This document shows positions 1 through 8,377 of a stretch of DNA of 64,000 bases, piece after piece. Below the pieces are notes generated by a model. The model was not told the DNA's origin. It saw only the letters and a list, made by a program, of their open reading frames with translations, and ran no database searches. The stretch is from Rhodocytophaga rosea (GTDB lineage Bacteria; Bacteroidota; Bacteroidia; Cytophagales; 172606-1). The position numbers and the translations under genes were made by a program. Within the stretch, counting starts at the first letter, position 1, and every line of letters begins with the position of its first letter. The stretch spans positions 4,420,501-4,484,500 of the forward strand of contig NZ_CP048222.1 of NCBI RefSeq assembly GCF_010119975.1, in the 5' to 3' direction.

Positions 1-549
1 CCCGGCGAGGCTATCATGAGTGTGGTGTTATTTGACAATGAATATGAGATGTTATACAGCGGCAAACCTCTCTCCAGCATCCCACCATTCAACCGGGATA
101 CTTTTGTACCCAGAGGCAGCACTGCTTTGTATGATGCGATTGGAAGAACTATTCACGATGTAGGTGTGCGTTTAGCCAGCTTACAGGAATCTGAAAGGCC
201 GAATAAAGTATTATTTGTCATTTTGACTGATGGACAGGAAAATGCAAGCCAGAAGTATTCCTCTGCACAAATTCAGCAGATGATCACCGAGCAGCGCAAT
301 GTATATAGCTGGGAATTCATATTTCTGGCAGCCAACCAGGATGCCTTTGCCGTATCGGAAAGCATGGGAATATCTAAGGGAAATGCCTTGAATTTTGCGG
401 CTACTCCTGCTGGCACCCAGGTAATGTATGAAAAAATGAGTAAGGCCACTTCTAAATACCGCTCTGCGAACTTTGATAAAGCAATGAGAGACCGTCTGCT
501 CGATGATTTTACAGATGAGGCGAAAAATTCGGATAAACCATTTAAATAA
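1..549 (+). CDS. von Willebrand factor A domain protein, 3' part
   Basis: The reading frame is open from the first base (P-G-E-A-I before the first ATG at 16), so the gene starts upstream of the window. The visible 177+ residues look like the second half of a VWA domain. GSTALYDAIG supplies the MIDAS threonine, and LTDGQENAS is the strand ending in the second acidic metal-binding motif. The first DxSxS motif would lie outside the window. A C-terminal tail of about 70 polar residues follows. VWA proteins of this size in Bacteroidota are usually metal-dependent protein-binding modules; partner and role cannot be read here. A strong hairpin terminator follows the stop. Confidence 0.8.
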   Translation, partial: PGEAIMSVVLFDNEYEMLYSGKPLSSIPPFNRDTFVPRGSTALYDAIGRTIHDVGVRLASLQESERPNKVLFVILTDGQENASQKYSSAQIQQMITEQRNVYSWEFIFLAANQDAFAVSESMGISKGNALNFAATPAGTQVMYEKMSKATSKYRSANFDKAMRDRLLDDFTDEAKNSDKPFK

Positions 550-598
550 TAATTTGTAAAAATCACCAATAAGTGAATATTCCAGATTGCAAAAACAT

Positions 599-628
599 AA
601 AAAGGGCGTAATTCTACACGCCCTTTTT
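599..628 (+). terminator. Rho-independent terminator after the VWA gene
   Basis: The 11-base arm AAAAAGGGCGT (599-609) pairs perfectly with ACGCCCTTTTT (618-628) around an 8-base loop. The A/T flanks give a U-run on either strand. It lies 50 bases after the VWA stop. Confidence 0.8.
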
Positions 629-768
629 ATGTTTTGACTATTCAAGTCTGACATATGCCTTTCCGGGTTACCCTAAAACGACTTTTACATTTCGTTAACA
701 TTCTTTTACAAGCCCTTAACCAGGGTTCAGCACAATAATTTGTAGGTTTGGTTAAAACAAGTATAGTC

Positions 769-1770
769 ATGAAAATCTATAACCTTGCCTTTTTGCTCCT
801 TCTTCATTTTCCCTTTGCCTGTAATGAGGCAGTAGACTTTCTATCCTCTTCTTCAATCACGGATAGTGGGCCAAAACTAAATAGAAACAAGCCTAAGCTT
901 GTAAACATTGTTTTTAAATCTACGGATGGGGGACAAACATGGCAGGACATGAGCGAAGGACTGCCTGAAACTGTGCAGGCAGGTGGTTTTTTTGCTAATG
1001 AGCGTGGACTCTATGTACGTGCCGGAAATGGAATATACCACAGTAAACCAACTGCCACTGCTCCTTTTTGGAAAAAAGAGATGTTTCCTGACGGGCATAG
1101 CAGCATGGCTCCTGCAAATACTGGCATATTTGCATACAATTACCTGGATGGCCAATTTTTACTAAAAATAAACGGAACGAGTTTATGGTTGCCCATGTAC
1201 ACGAAATTTCAAGAGAAACAGGTACGCACCGTTTTTGAAACTGCCTGGGGCACCGCTTTCATAGGCTGTGACAAAGGCCTTTTTAAGTCCATTAACGGTG
1301 GAAAAACCTGGCGACAAGTCCATACAGGAGGCTGGGTAATGAAATTGGTAGAGTCAAACGGTGTACTTTTGGCAACCAGCCAGGGAGGGATATTAAGATC
1401 GAGCGATGAGGGTGAAAACTGGGAGCTGGTGATCAGTGAGGGCGGTGTGGGTATCGCTGTAGAACGTATTAAAGGCGGATTCGCTGCGATCACTTACAAT
1501 ACAACTTCGGAAACCAGAAGAGTGCGAACCTCCTACGACGGAGGTAAAACATGGCAGTCTATTGATGCCGGTCTTCCGGCAAGTCTGTTGGTTGCCTCCA
1601 TTATTGAGGTAGGCGACTACTTCTTTTGTGGACATCCTAGTGGCATTTATAGATCAGCAGACAAAGGAAAAACCTGGAAACTGATACTTCCTTCCATTGA
1701 AAATAAGGTCTTCAATTTATCCCTTTCAGGCAATGTGATTTATGCCATACCCAGAGAGGGAGGATGTTGA
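769..1770 (+). CDS. BNR/sialidase-type repeat lipoprotein
   Basis: A lipoprotein signal is visible: MKIYNLAFLLLLHFPFAC, with the Cys as likely lipidation site. I therefore use the ATG at 769 rather than the in-frame TTG at 748. The mature protein has at least five Asp-box/BNR-like motifs of the form S-x-D-x-G-x-T-W (STDGGQTWQ, SINGGKTWR, SSDEGENWE, SYDGGKTWQ, SADKGKTWK) spaced by 40-70 residues, which predicts a beta-propeller. This fold is shared by sialidases, photosystem assembly factors and Vps10/sortilin-like proteins. No sialidase FRIP motif or catalytic triad is evident, so this is probably a surface binding protein rather than an enzyme. It ends in PREGGC with no T9SS sorting domain. 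Confidence 0.75.
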   Translation: MKIYNLAFLLLLHFPFACNEAVDFLSSSSITDSGPKLNRNKPKLVNIVFKSTDGGQTWQDMSEGLPETVQAGGFFANERGLYVRAGNGIYHSKPTATAPFWKKEMFPDGHSSMAPANTGIFAYNYLDGQFLLKINGTSLWLPMYTKFQEKQVRTVFETAWGTAFIGCDKGLFKSINGGKTWRQVHTGGWVMKLVESNGVLLATSQGGILRSSDEGENWELVISEGGVGIAVERIKGGFAAITYNTTSETRRVRTSYDGGKTWQSIDAGLPASLLVASIIEVGDYFFCGHPSGIYRSADKGKTWKLILPSIENKVFNLSLSGNVIYAIPREGGC

Positions 1771-1945
1771 AAATTGGGGTTACTTTCGTCCGGTGCGTGA
1801 AAGTTTGCTCAAGTGGCGGAAAGGGTATTGAAAGACTACAGTTGTTGGTGTATTAACCCCGATATAGCACAAGCAGGCACTGTCGGTAGCGGTTGATTCA
1901 GTAGAGTAACGCAGGCGGAAATAATCCTTGTTAAATGCTAAGTAA

Positions 1946-2997
1946 TTAAACACAATTAAGTATAATATTTTCATCTACTTCAAGTTTTTTAAAATCAAGT
2001 TTAAAGTAAGTACCCAATCCTGAAAAGATGGTATAAAGTGCCTCCTTAAGCGCTTCTACAGACAGATAGTCTTCGGCTTTGAGCCAATGATATTTCACCT
2101 GCTTCCAAAATCGTTCGATCCTGTTAAGATGAGGACTATACTTAGGCAGCAAAAAGATGTATAATCCTTTCTGTTCCCATTCTTCTTTTTTGACTTCCCA
2201 TAGGCCACATGTATGCCAGGAGGCGTTGTCTAAGACTATGACAGTAAACTTGGAAATAGATGTTGAGAAGGCCTCTACACATTCAATGATAAAGTCAGCG
2301 TTTAGACTCCCACTTTTCTGATAAGTAAGCAACTCATTATTTGTACTTAACAAGCCAAATACATTTATCCTTGTACTTCTTTGGGATAAAATAGGGGCGT
2401 GTTCGCCTTTTTTGATCCATCCATAAGGTACACAAGGGGTAAGGCAAAACCCTGATTCGTCTCCAAAATATAAATCTATACTGCCTGTCTGTGCCAAATA
2501 AAGCAAAGCATGTAATCGCTTGACTTTCTGCTCATATGCTTCTTTGTTTTGCAATGGCTTTATCCATTTACGGAAACGTTTCCATCGGCAGTCAATTTTT
2601 TTAAAAACCGCTTCAAGGTCATCTCACTCATAGCCGTGCCTAATTTAGCTTCTATCTCTCGCTTAGCTAATTTAAGTTGTTGTTTTTCTTTCTCTATGCT
2701 ATTTTCCACTACTTCAACATGGGTAGCATTACTGGTAGTAAGGATGGGTTTTCTGCCTTTCCCTTTTTGGTTCTTTAACCCTACCACACCTGTTTTCTCA
2801 AAGCGATCAAACCACTTATAAATACTTAACTGACTTACTTGAAAAATGCTTGCTAACTTCTGTACTTGATAGCCTTGATTGGATAACAGTATACATTGGC
2901 AACGGTTACGTTCCTGATAACTTTTACTATCTTTATGAATCTTCTCTAAGTCTTGTTTTTGCTTGTCTGTAATCTTCTTGATATAACGCATAAGCAA
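1946..2997 (-). CDS. IS630 transposase, OrfA/OrfB joined by -1 frameshift
   Basis: The first frame (2997-2560, 145 residues) holds an N-terminal helix-turn-helix domain (SIFQVSQLSIYKWFDRF) and a linker ending in TLKRFLKKL. The second frame (to 1946) holds the DDE catalytic core: FGDESGF (first D), IVLDNASWH (second D) and HLNRIERFWK (final E). Moving back one base in the A7 run at 2596-2602 continues the protein as KKIDCRWKRFRKWIKPLQ, the expected linker into the second frame. The run contains canonical A-AAA-AAA and T-TTA-AAA slippery heptamers, so programmed -1 frameshifting is likely, as known for several IS families. The second frame alone has only a TTG at 2554 as start. All three acidic residues are intact, so the element may be active. 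Confidence 0.85.
1950..1971. repeat. IS630 left inverted repeat
   Basis: Matches the reverse complement of 3012-3033 at 21 of 22 positions. The mismatch is T at 1966 against G in the partner. Confidence 0.85.
2596..2607 (-). other. -1 ribosomal frameshift site of the IS630 transposase
   Basis: On the minus strand the sequence reads TTTTTAAAAAAATTG. In the zero frame the codons are TTT TTA AAA AAA TTG, which fits the X-XXY-YYZ rule twice. A -1 slip joins the DNA-binding and DDE parts without a stop codon. Confidence 0.65.
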
Positions 2998-3011
2998 AGA
3001 TACAATTTGCC

Positions 3012-3033
3012 AAAATCTTATACTTAATTGTGT
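3012..3033. repeat. IS630 right inverted repeat
   Basis: Partner of 1950-1971, 21 of 22 bases identical. It sits 15 bases upstream of the first start codon of the transposase, so the promoter is probably inside or just outside this end. Confidence 0.85.
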
Positions 3034-3294
3034 ACTCTTACTTACATTCCTTCTGCGTTAAATTACTCCCAAGTCAGCTTTCCATCAAGGAACATTGCTG
3101 CCTGGTTTATTTATCGATATAGCAGCCATTGTTTTTTGCCAAACTATATGGTGGTTTATTCGCTAGCAAAAATGGTTGACGGTATGCATTCGTTTAAGTT
3201 AGGTATTATGAATGTATTCCTAACTCAAGACACTAGCAACAAAAGTAACGAACAACTACCAACGATTTAATACAAGCTGTTTTACTGGTACCAA
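3034..3294. other. Intergenic stretch without recognisable gene
   Basis: This lies between the IS and the histidine kinase stop. The only long open frame (80 codons from a non-ATG start at 3028) begins inside the IS end, has no family resemblance and no clear ribosome binding site. I see no terminator hairpin of note. Confidence 0.5.
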
Positions 3295-5760
3295 TCAGAA
3301 TTGAACTGTAAATGTGGTTCCTTCGCCTAACACACTTTCTGCCTCAATGGTACCTCCGTTATTTTCCAGCATACGTTTGATCATGTACAAACCAATGCCA
3401 GATCCTTCTACATGGTTATGAAAGCGCTTAAACATGGTGAATAAATTCTGCTGCTGGCTGGCAGATAGACCCAGTCCATTATCAGTTATTTTCAAAATTA
3501 CCCTTCCATTTTCTTCATAGGTTGCAAGGCAAATCTGAGCCCTACGGTCTGGAGAACGGTACTTAATAGCATTCGAAATCAGGTTGAATAAAATACTCCG
3601 CACATTCTGACGGGAATAAAAAATACGTTCCACACATAAGTTCAGCTTGATTTGAACACCCGACTCCTGAATGAGTTCCTGCAGATCCGACTGAATCCCG
3701 GTAAGCAGGTCGGGGAAGAAAATGGTTTCCTTTTCCTCGCCTGTCTGCCGTTGTACTTTAGCAATCTGTGTCAGGTCATGAATGGTTTGTTGTAAACGGC
3801 CTGCCGAAAGATCGATCATATCCAGGAGTTCTTGTCCTTTTTCGTCGAGTTTGCCAGAAGAATTCCTGCGGAGGTATTTGAGCAAACCAATTAAAGAAGT
3901 AACCGGAGATTTTAAATCATGGGAGGCCGCATATACAAAATTATCGAGGTCAATGTTTACTTTCGTTAACTTCTCATTTGTTTTGGCCAGATTTTCGTTG
4001 GTGTGTAACAAAGCTTCATTGCTGGCATGAATTTCATCGTTGGCAGCTATTAATTCTTTGTTTGCTTTAGCTAATTCTTTACTCAATGCCTGTAGCGCCA
4101 GCTCTCCTTGTTTGCTTTCTGTAATATCCAGAACCACCCCAGCTATTCTGACCGGCTGCTCCTGCTCATAAAATACCTGTCCTTTTACAGAAATCCATCT
4201 CCGTTCTCCATCTGCCCTTATAATCTGGCACTCAAGCTGTAAAGTGCCTGTAGATCGTGCCATACTGAAACTGGCTTTTACATTTTCCCGGTCTTCTGGT
4301 ACAACATGGGCTATAAATGTGTCAATTCCCCATTCAGGTAATGTGCTTTGGTAGCCAAAAATCTGGTCATGGTGCAGCGACCGCAGCGATTGATCTGTTT
4401 GCAGATCCAACTGCCAGGTGCCCATTTTTCCAGCCTCTAAGGCAAGCCGCAGATTTTCTTCGCTGTGTTCTATCTTTTGCCTTACCTCTATTTGTTCGGT
4501 TACTTCAAAGGCAAATACCAGAATGCCATTAATCTCTCCTTCAATATCCCGCATGGCCTGGTATACAAAATTTACATAAATCTTTTCCATTTGGCCGGTA
4601 TTAAACCGGTCGATGGTGAGGGGCACTTCCTTCCCGATAAATGGTTTGCCTGTTTGATATACCCCATCCAGGATCTCCTTAAAGGGTTGCGAACGCAGTT
4701 CAGGCAAGGCTTCCAACAGCGTTTTTCCGATTAGTACCCGGTTAGAAAATAGCTGCTGATAGAGCGTATTCACCAGTTCGAAAGTATGTTCAGGGCCTTT
4801 TAAAATACAGATCATAGCCGGTGCATCCCGGAACATATCCTGCAATAGCTTGGTCTGCTTTTCTGCTTCTTTCCGGGCAGATTGCTCCATTGCCATTTGT
4901 TTCTCCCGTTCCGACTCCTGTTTGCGTTCGGTAATATCCATTATAATTCCGGAAATACCCATAGGGGTTCCCTTCATATTATAATATGCTTCTCCTTTGA
5001 AATGAACCCAGTGAATACTTTTATCAACCCGGCGGATACGCACTTCACAATCCAGATAACCATTTTTTAGTCCTTGCTGGTAATTCTCTTTAAACACCTT
5101 CTTATCTTCTGCTACAATATGGGCTAATAGAATAGCCTGGTTCCATTCCTGTAAAGCCTCCTCATATCCGAAAATCCGGTCGTAGCCAACAGAACGGGTA
5201 ATGGTTCCCTGCACAAGGTCTTCGTGCCAGGTACCCATTTTCCCGGCTTCCAGAGCCGTTTTAAGCAGTTCTTCATTACGTTCTGCTTTCTGGCGGGCTT
5301 TCACAGAAGTAGTTACTTCACTGGCTAACTGGATAATACCAATCACTTCGCCTGCCTCTTCTCTAACCGGCTGATAGAGTATATTAAAATAGCAGAGTTC
5401 CATTCTGCCATTCCGTTCTAAAGGTGCGGGCATTTCGTTACCGGAGAATGATTTTCCGGTTTTCCATACTTCCTCTAATATCTCCTCAAATCCTTGTCCG
5501 GCTACTTCCGGTAAGGCCTCAAACAAGGGTTTGTCCAGTACTTGCTCCGGATTACGCCCCCAGATTTCCCGCATCACCGGATTGGCAAAGGCAATGGTAT
5601 AGTTTTTACCTAAATAGATGCCAATAGCTACTGGTGCTTGAGCGTATGATTGTAATAACAGTTGGTTCTCAATAAGAGAAGAAACAGAATTTTTCAAAGA
5701 GAATATGCAGGTTTTGGAATGGGTAACAAAGGCATCTAAGATAAAATTCAAATGTAGCAC
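3295..5760 (-). CDS. Multi-PAS sensor histidine kinase
   Basis: This 821-residue soluble kinase has no membrane segment. There are four PAS/PAC modules at roughly residues 35-150, 165-280, 300-430 and 435-555. Modules 1/3 and 2/4 are alike (both 2 and 4 begin ALEAGKMGTW; both 1 and 3 contain an LFEALPE/LLEALPE segment), so a two-module block was duplicated. A heptad-rich linker with NE/TNE repeats (555-605) leads to the HisKA domain with phospho-acceptor His in AASHDLKSPV, then a HATPase domain with N box (NLISNAIKY), G1 (DNGLGL) and G2 (GSGIGLYMIK). No receiver domain or partner regulator is adjacent, so its output must be encoded elsewhere. PAS modules usually sense ligand, redox or light; none is identifiable here. 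Confidence 0.9.
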   Translation of the reverse strand: MLHLNFILDAFVTHSKTCIFSLKNSVSSLIENQLLLQSYAQAPVAIGIYLGKNYTIAFANPVMREIWGRNPEQVLDKPLFEALPEVAGQGFEEILEEVWKTGKSFSGNEMPAPLERNGRMELCYFNILYQPVREEAGEVIGIIQLASEVTTSVKARQKAERNEELLKTALEAGKMGTWHEDLVQGTITRSVGYDRIFGYEEALQEWNQAILLAHIVAEDKKVFKENYQQGLKNGYLDCEVRIRRVDKSIHWVHFKGEAYYNMKGTPMGISGIIMDITERKQESEREKQMAMEQSARKEAEKQTKLLQDMFRDAPAMICILKGPEHTFELVNTLYQQLFSNRVLIGKTLLEALPELRSQPFKEILDGVYQTGKPFIGKEVPLTIDRFNTGQMEKIYVNFVYQAMRDIEGEINGILVFAFEVTEQIEVRQKIEHSEENLRLALEAGKMGTWQLDLQTDQSLRSLHHDQIFGYQSTLPEWGIDTFIAHVVPEDRENVKASFSMARSTGTLQLECQIIRADGERRWISVKGQVFYEQEQPVRIAGVVLDITESKQGELALQALSKELAKANKELIAANDEIHASNEALLHTNENLAKTNEKLTKVNIDLDNFVYAASHDLKSPVTSLIGLLKYLRRNSSGKLDEKGQELLDMIDLSAGRLQQTIHDLTQIAKVQRQTGEEKETIFFPDLLTGIQSDLQELIQESGVQIKLNLCVERIFYSRQNVRSILFNLISNAIKYRSPDRRAQICLATYEENGRVILKITDNGLGLSASQQQNLFTMFKRFHNHVEGSGIGLYMIKRMLENNGGTIEAESVLGEGTTFTVQF

Positions 5761-5970
5761 TGCGGCTATTTAAAATACATTACAGGCTGGAAGAATATAT
5801 ATCGTAAGCACTTTTTATATTTAATCTTGTATTGGCTCTATGCTCCATTGATCCAATATTCTATATAAAAAATCAACTTAATGAATTGATAAAGATAAAT
5901 GTAAAGCATAGACTTTCCAAAAGTCATATTCTGTGCTAATTATTGTACAACCAATGTGTAATAAAATTGT

Positions 5971-6009
5971 TTAATTTCTTTTTGCAACACTGTTGCAAAA
6001 AGAAATTAA
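5971..6009 (+). promoter_or_regulatory. 39-bp perfect palindrome, probable operator
   Basis: Arms of 19 bases (5971-5989 and 5991-6009; core TTTTTGCAACA-C-TGTTGCAAAAA) are exactly complementary around one central base. It ends 41 bases before the start codon of the flavoprotein gene and covers the proposed -33 box, so a dimeric repressor bound here would block transcription. A hairpin/terminator role is less likely because no gene end lies upstream on this strand. Confidence 0.7.
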
Positions 6010-6022
6010 TTCCCTAATTTTG
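5993..6022 (+). promoter_or_regulatory. Bacteroidota-type promoter of the flavoprotein gene
   Basis: TTG at 5993-5995 and TAATTTTG at 6015-6022 match the -33 (TTG) and -7 (TAnnTTTG) boxes of the Bacteroidota sigma factor with a 19-base spacer. The predicted transcript would have a leader of about 20 bases before the ATG at 6051. The -33 box lies inside the palindrome. Confidence 0.55.
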
Positions 6023-6050
6023 TTCAGAATAAATTCAACTTTCAGGAAAA

Positions 6051-6959
6051 ATGACAGGCAATAAAAACTTCGATGTTATCATTATAGGTGGCAGCTATGC
6101 CGGGCTTTCAGCAGCAATGGCGCTGGGACGTTCACTGCGGAAGGTGCTCATTATAGATAGTGGCAAGCCTTGTAACAGGCAAACGCCGCGTTCCCATAAT
6201 TTCATCACCCACGACGGAGAGAAACCCCAGGACATTGCCAGAAAAGCAAAAGAGCAGGTATTGAAATATGAAACGGTACAATTCATAGAAGCGCTGGCTA
6301 CTGGCGGATCTATAACCCAAGAGGGTTTTGAAATTGAAATCAGCAATGGCGATAGGTTTAATGCCCGGAAATTACTTTTTGCCACTGGCGTTGCCGACCA
6401 GATGCCTGCCATTGAAGGTTTTGCCCAATGCTGGGGAATTTCGGTATTGCATTGTCCGTATTGCCATGGCTACGAAGTGCGGAATACGAATATGGGTGTG
6501 CTGGGCAATGGTGATTTAGGCTTTGAACTAAGCCGGCTTATTCATCACTGGAGCGGTCAACTCACTTTATTTACCAATGGAAAATCGACACTTACTGCAG
6601 AGCAAACCAGTAAACTACAGTCTCATCAGATTGAGATTATCGAAACAGAAATAGCAGCACTGGAACACACCAATGGCTATATTGACCATATCGTTTTTAA
6701 AAACGGAAATACCAATAACATTTCTGCCTTATTTGCCAGGGTTAACTTTACCCAACATTGCCAGATTCCGGAGCAACTGGGCTGTGCCTTAAACGAGCAA
6801 GGATACATTAAAATAGATGATTTTCAGCGGACAAGCTTACCTGGCGTATATGCGGCGGGTGATAATACCATCATGTTCAGGTCGGTTGCTATGGCTGTAG
6901 CTGCCGGAACAAAAGCAGGCGCTGTAATTAACAAAGAACTAATTGATGAAGCGTTCTAA
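6051..6959 (+). CDS. NAD(P)/FAD-dependent oxidoreductase, thioredoxin-reductase-like
   Basis: The 302-residue flavoprotein has two dinucleotide-binding folds. The N-terminal FAD motif is IIIGGSYAGLSAAMALG, the central NADPH fold starts at MGVLGNGDLGF, and the C-terminal FAD-binding signature is GVYAAGDNT. In place of the CxxC disulfide of true thioredoxin reductases it has HCPYCHGYE near residue 140, so a CxxC pair is kept in a different context. This is typical of the small TrxR-like reductases common in soil bacteria, whose electron acceptor is mostly unknown. It is transcribed alone, away from the kinase, under a palindromic operator, which suggests tight repression and induction by a redox-active or toxic compound. 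Confidence 0.85.
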   Translation: MTGNKNFDVIIIGGSYAGLSAAMALGRSLRKVLIIDSGKPCNRQTPRSHNFITHDGEKPQDIARKAKEQVLKYETVQFIEALATGGSITQEGFEIEISNGDRFNARKLLFATGVADQMPAIEGFAQCWGISVLHCPYCHGYEVRNTNMGVLGNGDLGFELSRLIHHWSGQLTLFTNGKSTLTAEQTSKLQSHQIEIIETEIAALEHTNGYIDHIVFKNGNTNNISALFARVNFTQHCQIPEQLGCALNEQGYIKIDDFQRTSLPGVYAAGDNTIMFRSVAMAVAAGTKAGAVINKELIDEAF

Positions 6960-7035
6960 TATTAAAATTATTGATATTAAATTGGTTATGAAAAATACTT
7001 AAGTTAAACATCAGAAATCTGGAGAGGTATACAAA

Positions 7036-7590
7036 TTAAATCCAGCCCACTTTCTTTCTCCAGGCATTAAATTCCGGATCGGTATGCAGGTCTGTGGGAA
7101 GCTCAGTTTTAGTTGCTTCGGTGATAATATCCATGGAATGTGGTTTTAATGCCAGTTTTGTTCTAAGTGCATTTACCTTGTTCTTATCTTCTACCGGATA
7201 TAAACCTTTGTCCTCATACTGAGTGCCATATTTTTGCGGCTTTCCCTCAAAGTAACAGATCCGATCATGCAAATATGCCAGCTGTTGTGGATTAACAGTT
7301 CCGGCGGATTGCTCCAGTAAAGCATAACAGCTTTTTATAAATACCGGATCGCCAATGGAATGCTGCACAATAAGCCAGGCAGCTTCGCTCGCTTCCTTTC
7401 CTACTTTGGGTATGGTTGGCCATCCAATTTGTGCAATGAGTTGTTTTAGTCTGGCAGCATTTTGTTTATGTACCGCTTCCATCTCCGGATTATACCCTGG
7501 CGATAATTTATTTTCTTCCTGCAATTGCTGCCTGACTTCTAAATCATATTTAGCAAGTTGTATGAGTTCCGCTGCGATAAGATGATGCAT
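7036..7590 (-). CDS. DUF6624 family protein
   Basis: 184 residues with no signal peptide or membrane helix. The family-like pattern is visible: GWPTIPKVGKEASEAAWLIV, then HLHDRI-like LAYLHDRICYFEGKPQKYGT with the conserved K/GTQ motif. Proteins of this family are helical, found in many bacteria and of unknown function. It is convergent with the flavoprotein gene and divergent from the DUF1080 gene. The ATG at 7590 is preceded by a short A/G-rich stretch. Confidence 0.7.
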   Translation of the reverse strand: MHHLIAAELIQLAKYDLEVRQQLQEENKLSPGYNPEMEAVHKQNAARLKQLIAQIGWPTIPKVGKEASEAAWLIVQHSIGDPVFIKSCYALLEQSAGTVNPQQLAYLHDRICYFEGKPQKYGTQYEDKGLYPVEDKNKVNALRTKLALKPHSMDIITEATKTELPTDLHTDPEFNAWRKKVGWI

Positions 7591-7750
7591 GGCTAGAGAC
7601 TTTTACTGGAATTTTATAATTCAATATGCCTGATTACAAGTCATTAATCAGAAACCCATTCCTGTTACAAAGAAAATGAGGGGCTTTACAAGGCAATGTT
7701 CCTTCTTTTAATGTAATTTTAGCTTTAAATTATACAAAAGGCTATACAAT

Positions 7751-8377
7751 ATGAAAAAGCTGTTAATGCTGTTTTGTCTGGTAAGTTCCATATCCGCTTT
7801 GGCACAGGAATGGAAACCGCTGTTTAACGGAAAGGATTTACAAAACTGGGCGCATGCCGGGGATGGAAAATTTGTGATAGAAGATGGCATGCTCAAAACG
7901 GAAGGAGGCATGGGTCTGCTGTGGTATACGCCGCAAAAGCTTGAAAATATCCGCCTGAAAGTAGTGTATAAAGGTGCCGCTGCCAACAATGCAGGCGTAT
8001 TTATCCGGATTCCCGAAAAACCCACAGAAGCCTGGATGCCGGTAAATAAAGGTTATGAAGTGCAGATTGACGACCGGGAAGATGAATTTCATAAAACTGG
8101 CGTACTCTATTCCCTTACCAAAGCTAAAGCAACGCCCGGAAAAGCGGAGGGATGGAACGAAATGATTATTACACTGGCTGGAGAACGCACCCAGGTACAT
8201 GTCAATGGGGTGCTGGTCACTGATTACAAAGAAGGCGATATCGTTCCTAAAAAAGCGAAAGATTACGAACCAGACAGAGGCCCCAGGCCAACAGCTGGCT
8301 ATGTTGGTCTGCAAAATCATGGGGGCGATGATGTGGTTTATTTCAGAGAGGTCAGTTATCAGCCCTTACGTAAATGA
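7751..8377 (+). CDS. DUF1080 secreted protein, probable 3-keto-glycoside hydrolase
   Basis: A signal peptide (MKKLLMLFCLVSSISALAQ) exports this 208-residue protein to the periplasm or surface. The mature part is one DUF1080 (3-keto-disaccharide hydrolase) concanavalin-like sandwich, with the opening LFNGKDLQNW, the central NAGVFIRIP, GYEVQIDD and the closing GYVGLQNHG. Members of this fold are known to hydrolyse or eliminate glycosides oxidised at C3, and others only bind sugars. Its stop overlaps the start of the kinase gene (ATGA at 8374-8377), so translation is coupled. The GMC and Gfo/Idh oxidoreductases downstream are the enzyme types that make and reduce 3-keto sugars, which supports this role. 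Confidence 0.8.
   Translation: MKKLLMLFCLVSSISALAQEWKPLFNGKDLQNWAHAGDGKFVIEDGMLKTEGGMGLLWYTPQKLENIRLKVVYKGAAANNAGVFIRIPEKPTEAWMPVNKGYEVQIDDREDEFHKTGVLYSLTKAKATPGKAEGWNEMIITLAGERTQVHVNGVLVTDYKEGDIVPKKAKDYEPDRGPRPTAGYVGLQNHGGDDVVYFREVSYQPLRK

Larger units (their letters stand above)
1950..3033 (-). mobile_element. IS630-family insertion sequence
   Basis: The element is about 1.08 kb and is bounded by inverted repeats of 22 bases with a single mismatch (1950-1971 and 3012-3033; both begin ACACAATTAAGTATAA when read inward). It carries one transposase gene on the minus strand, split into two overlapping frames. IS630 elements insert at TA. A TA lies at 1947-1948 on the left and at 3033-3034 on the right, but the two do not sit at the same distance from the repeats, so the exact ends and the duplication are not settled. 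The stop codon of the transposase (1946-1948) lies just outside the left repeat and would be supplied by the flank or target TA. Confidence 0.85.

Noticed and set aside
769-1770. T9SS sorting domain on the BNR protein
   Set aside because: The protein ends in PREGGC right after the last propeller blade; there is no extra C-terminal sandwich, and the N-terminus is a lipoprotein signal.
1943-3036. TA target duplication of the IS630 element
   Set aside because: TA occurs on both sides but at unequal distance from the inverted repeats, so the duplication cannot be confirmed.
1905-3061. TAACGCAG-type similarity in inverted orientation outside both IS ends (about 1905-1919 and 3047-3061)
   Set aside because: Only about 12 of 15 bases agree; too weak to claim a second, outer element around the IS.
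3028-3270. 80-codon frame to the right of the IS
   Set aside because: It begins inside the IS end from a non-ATG start, without ribosome binding site or family-like features.
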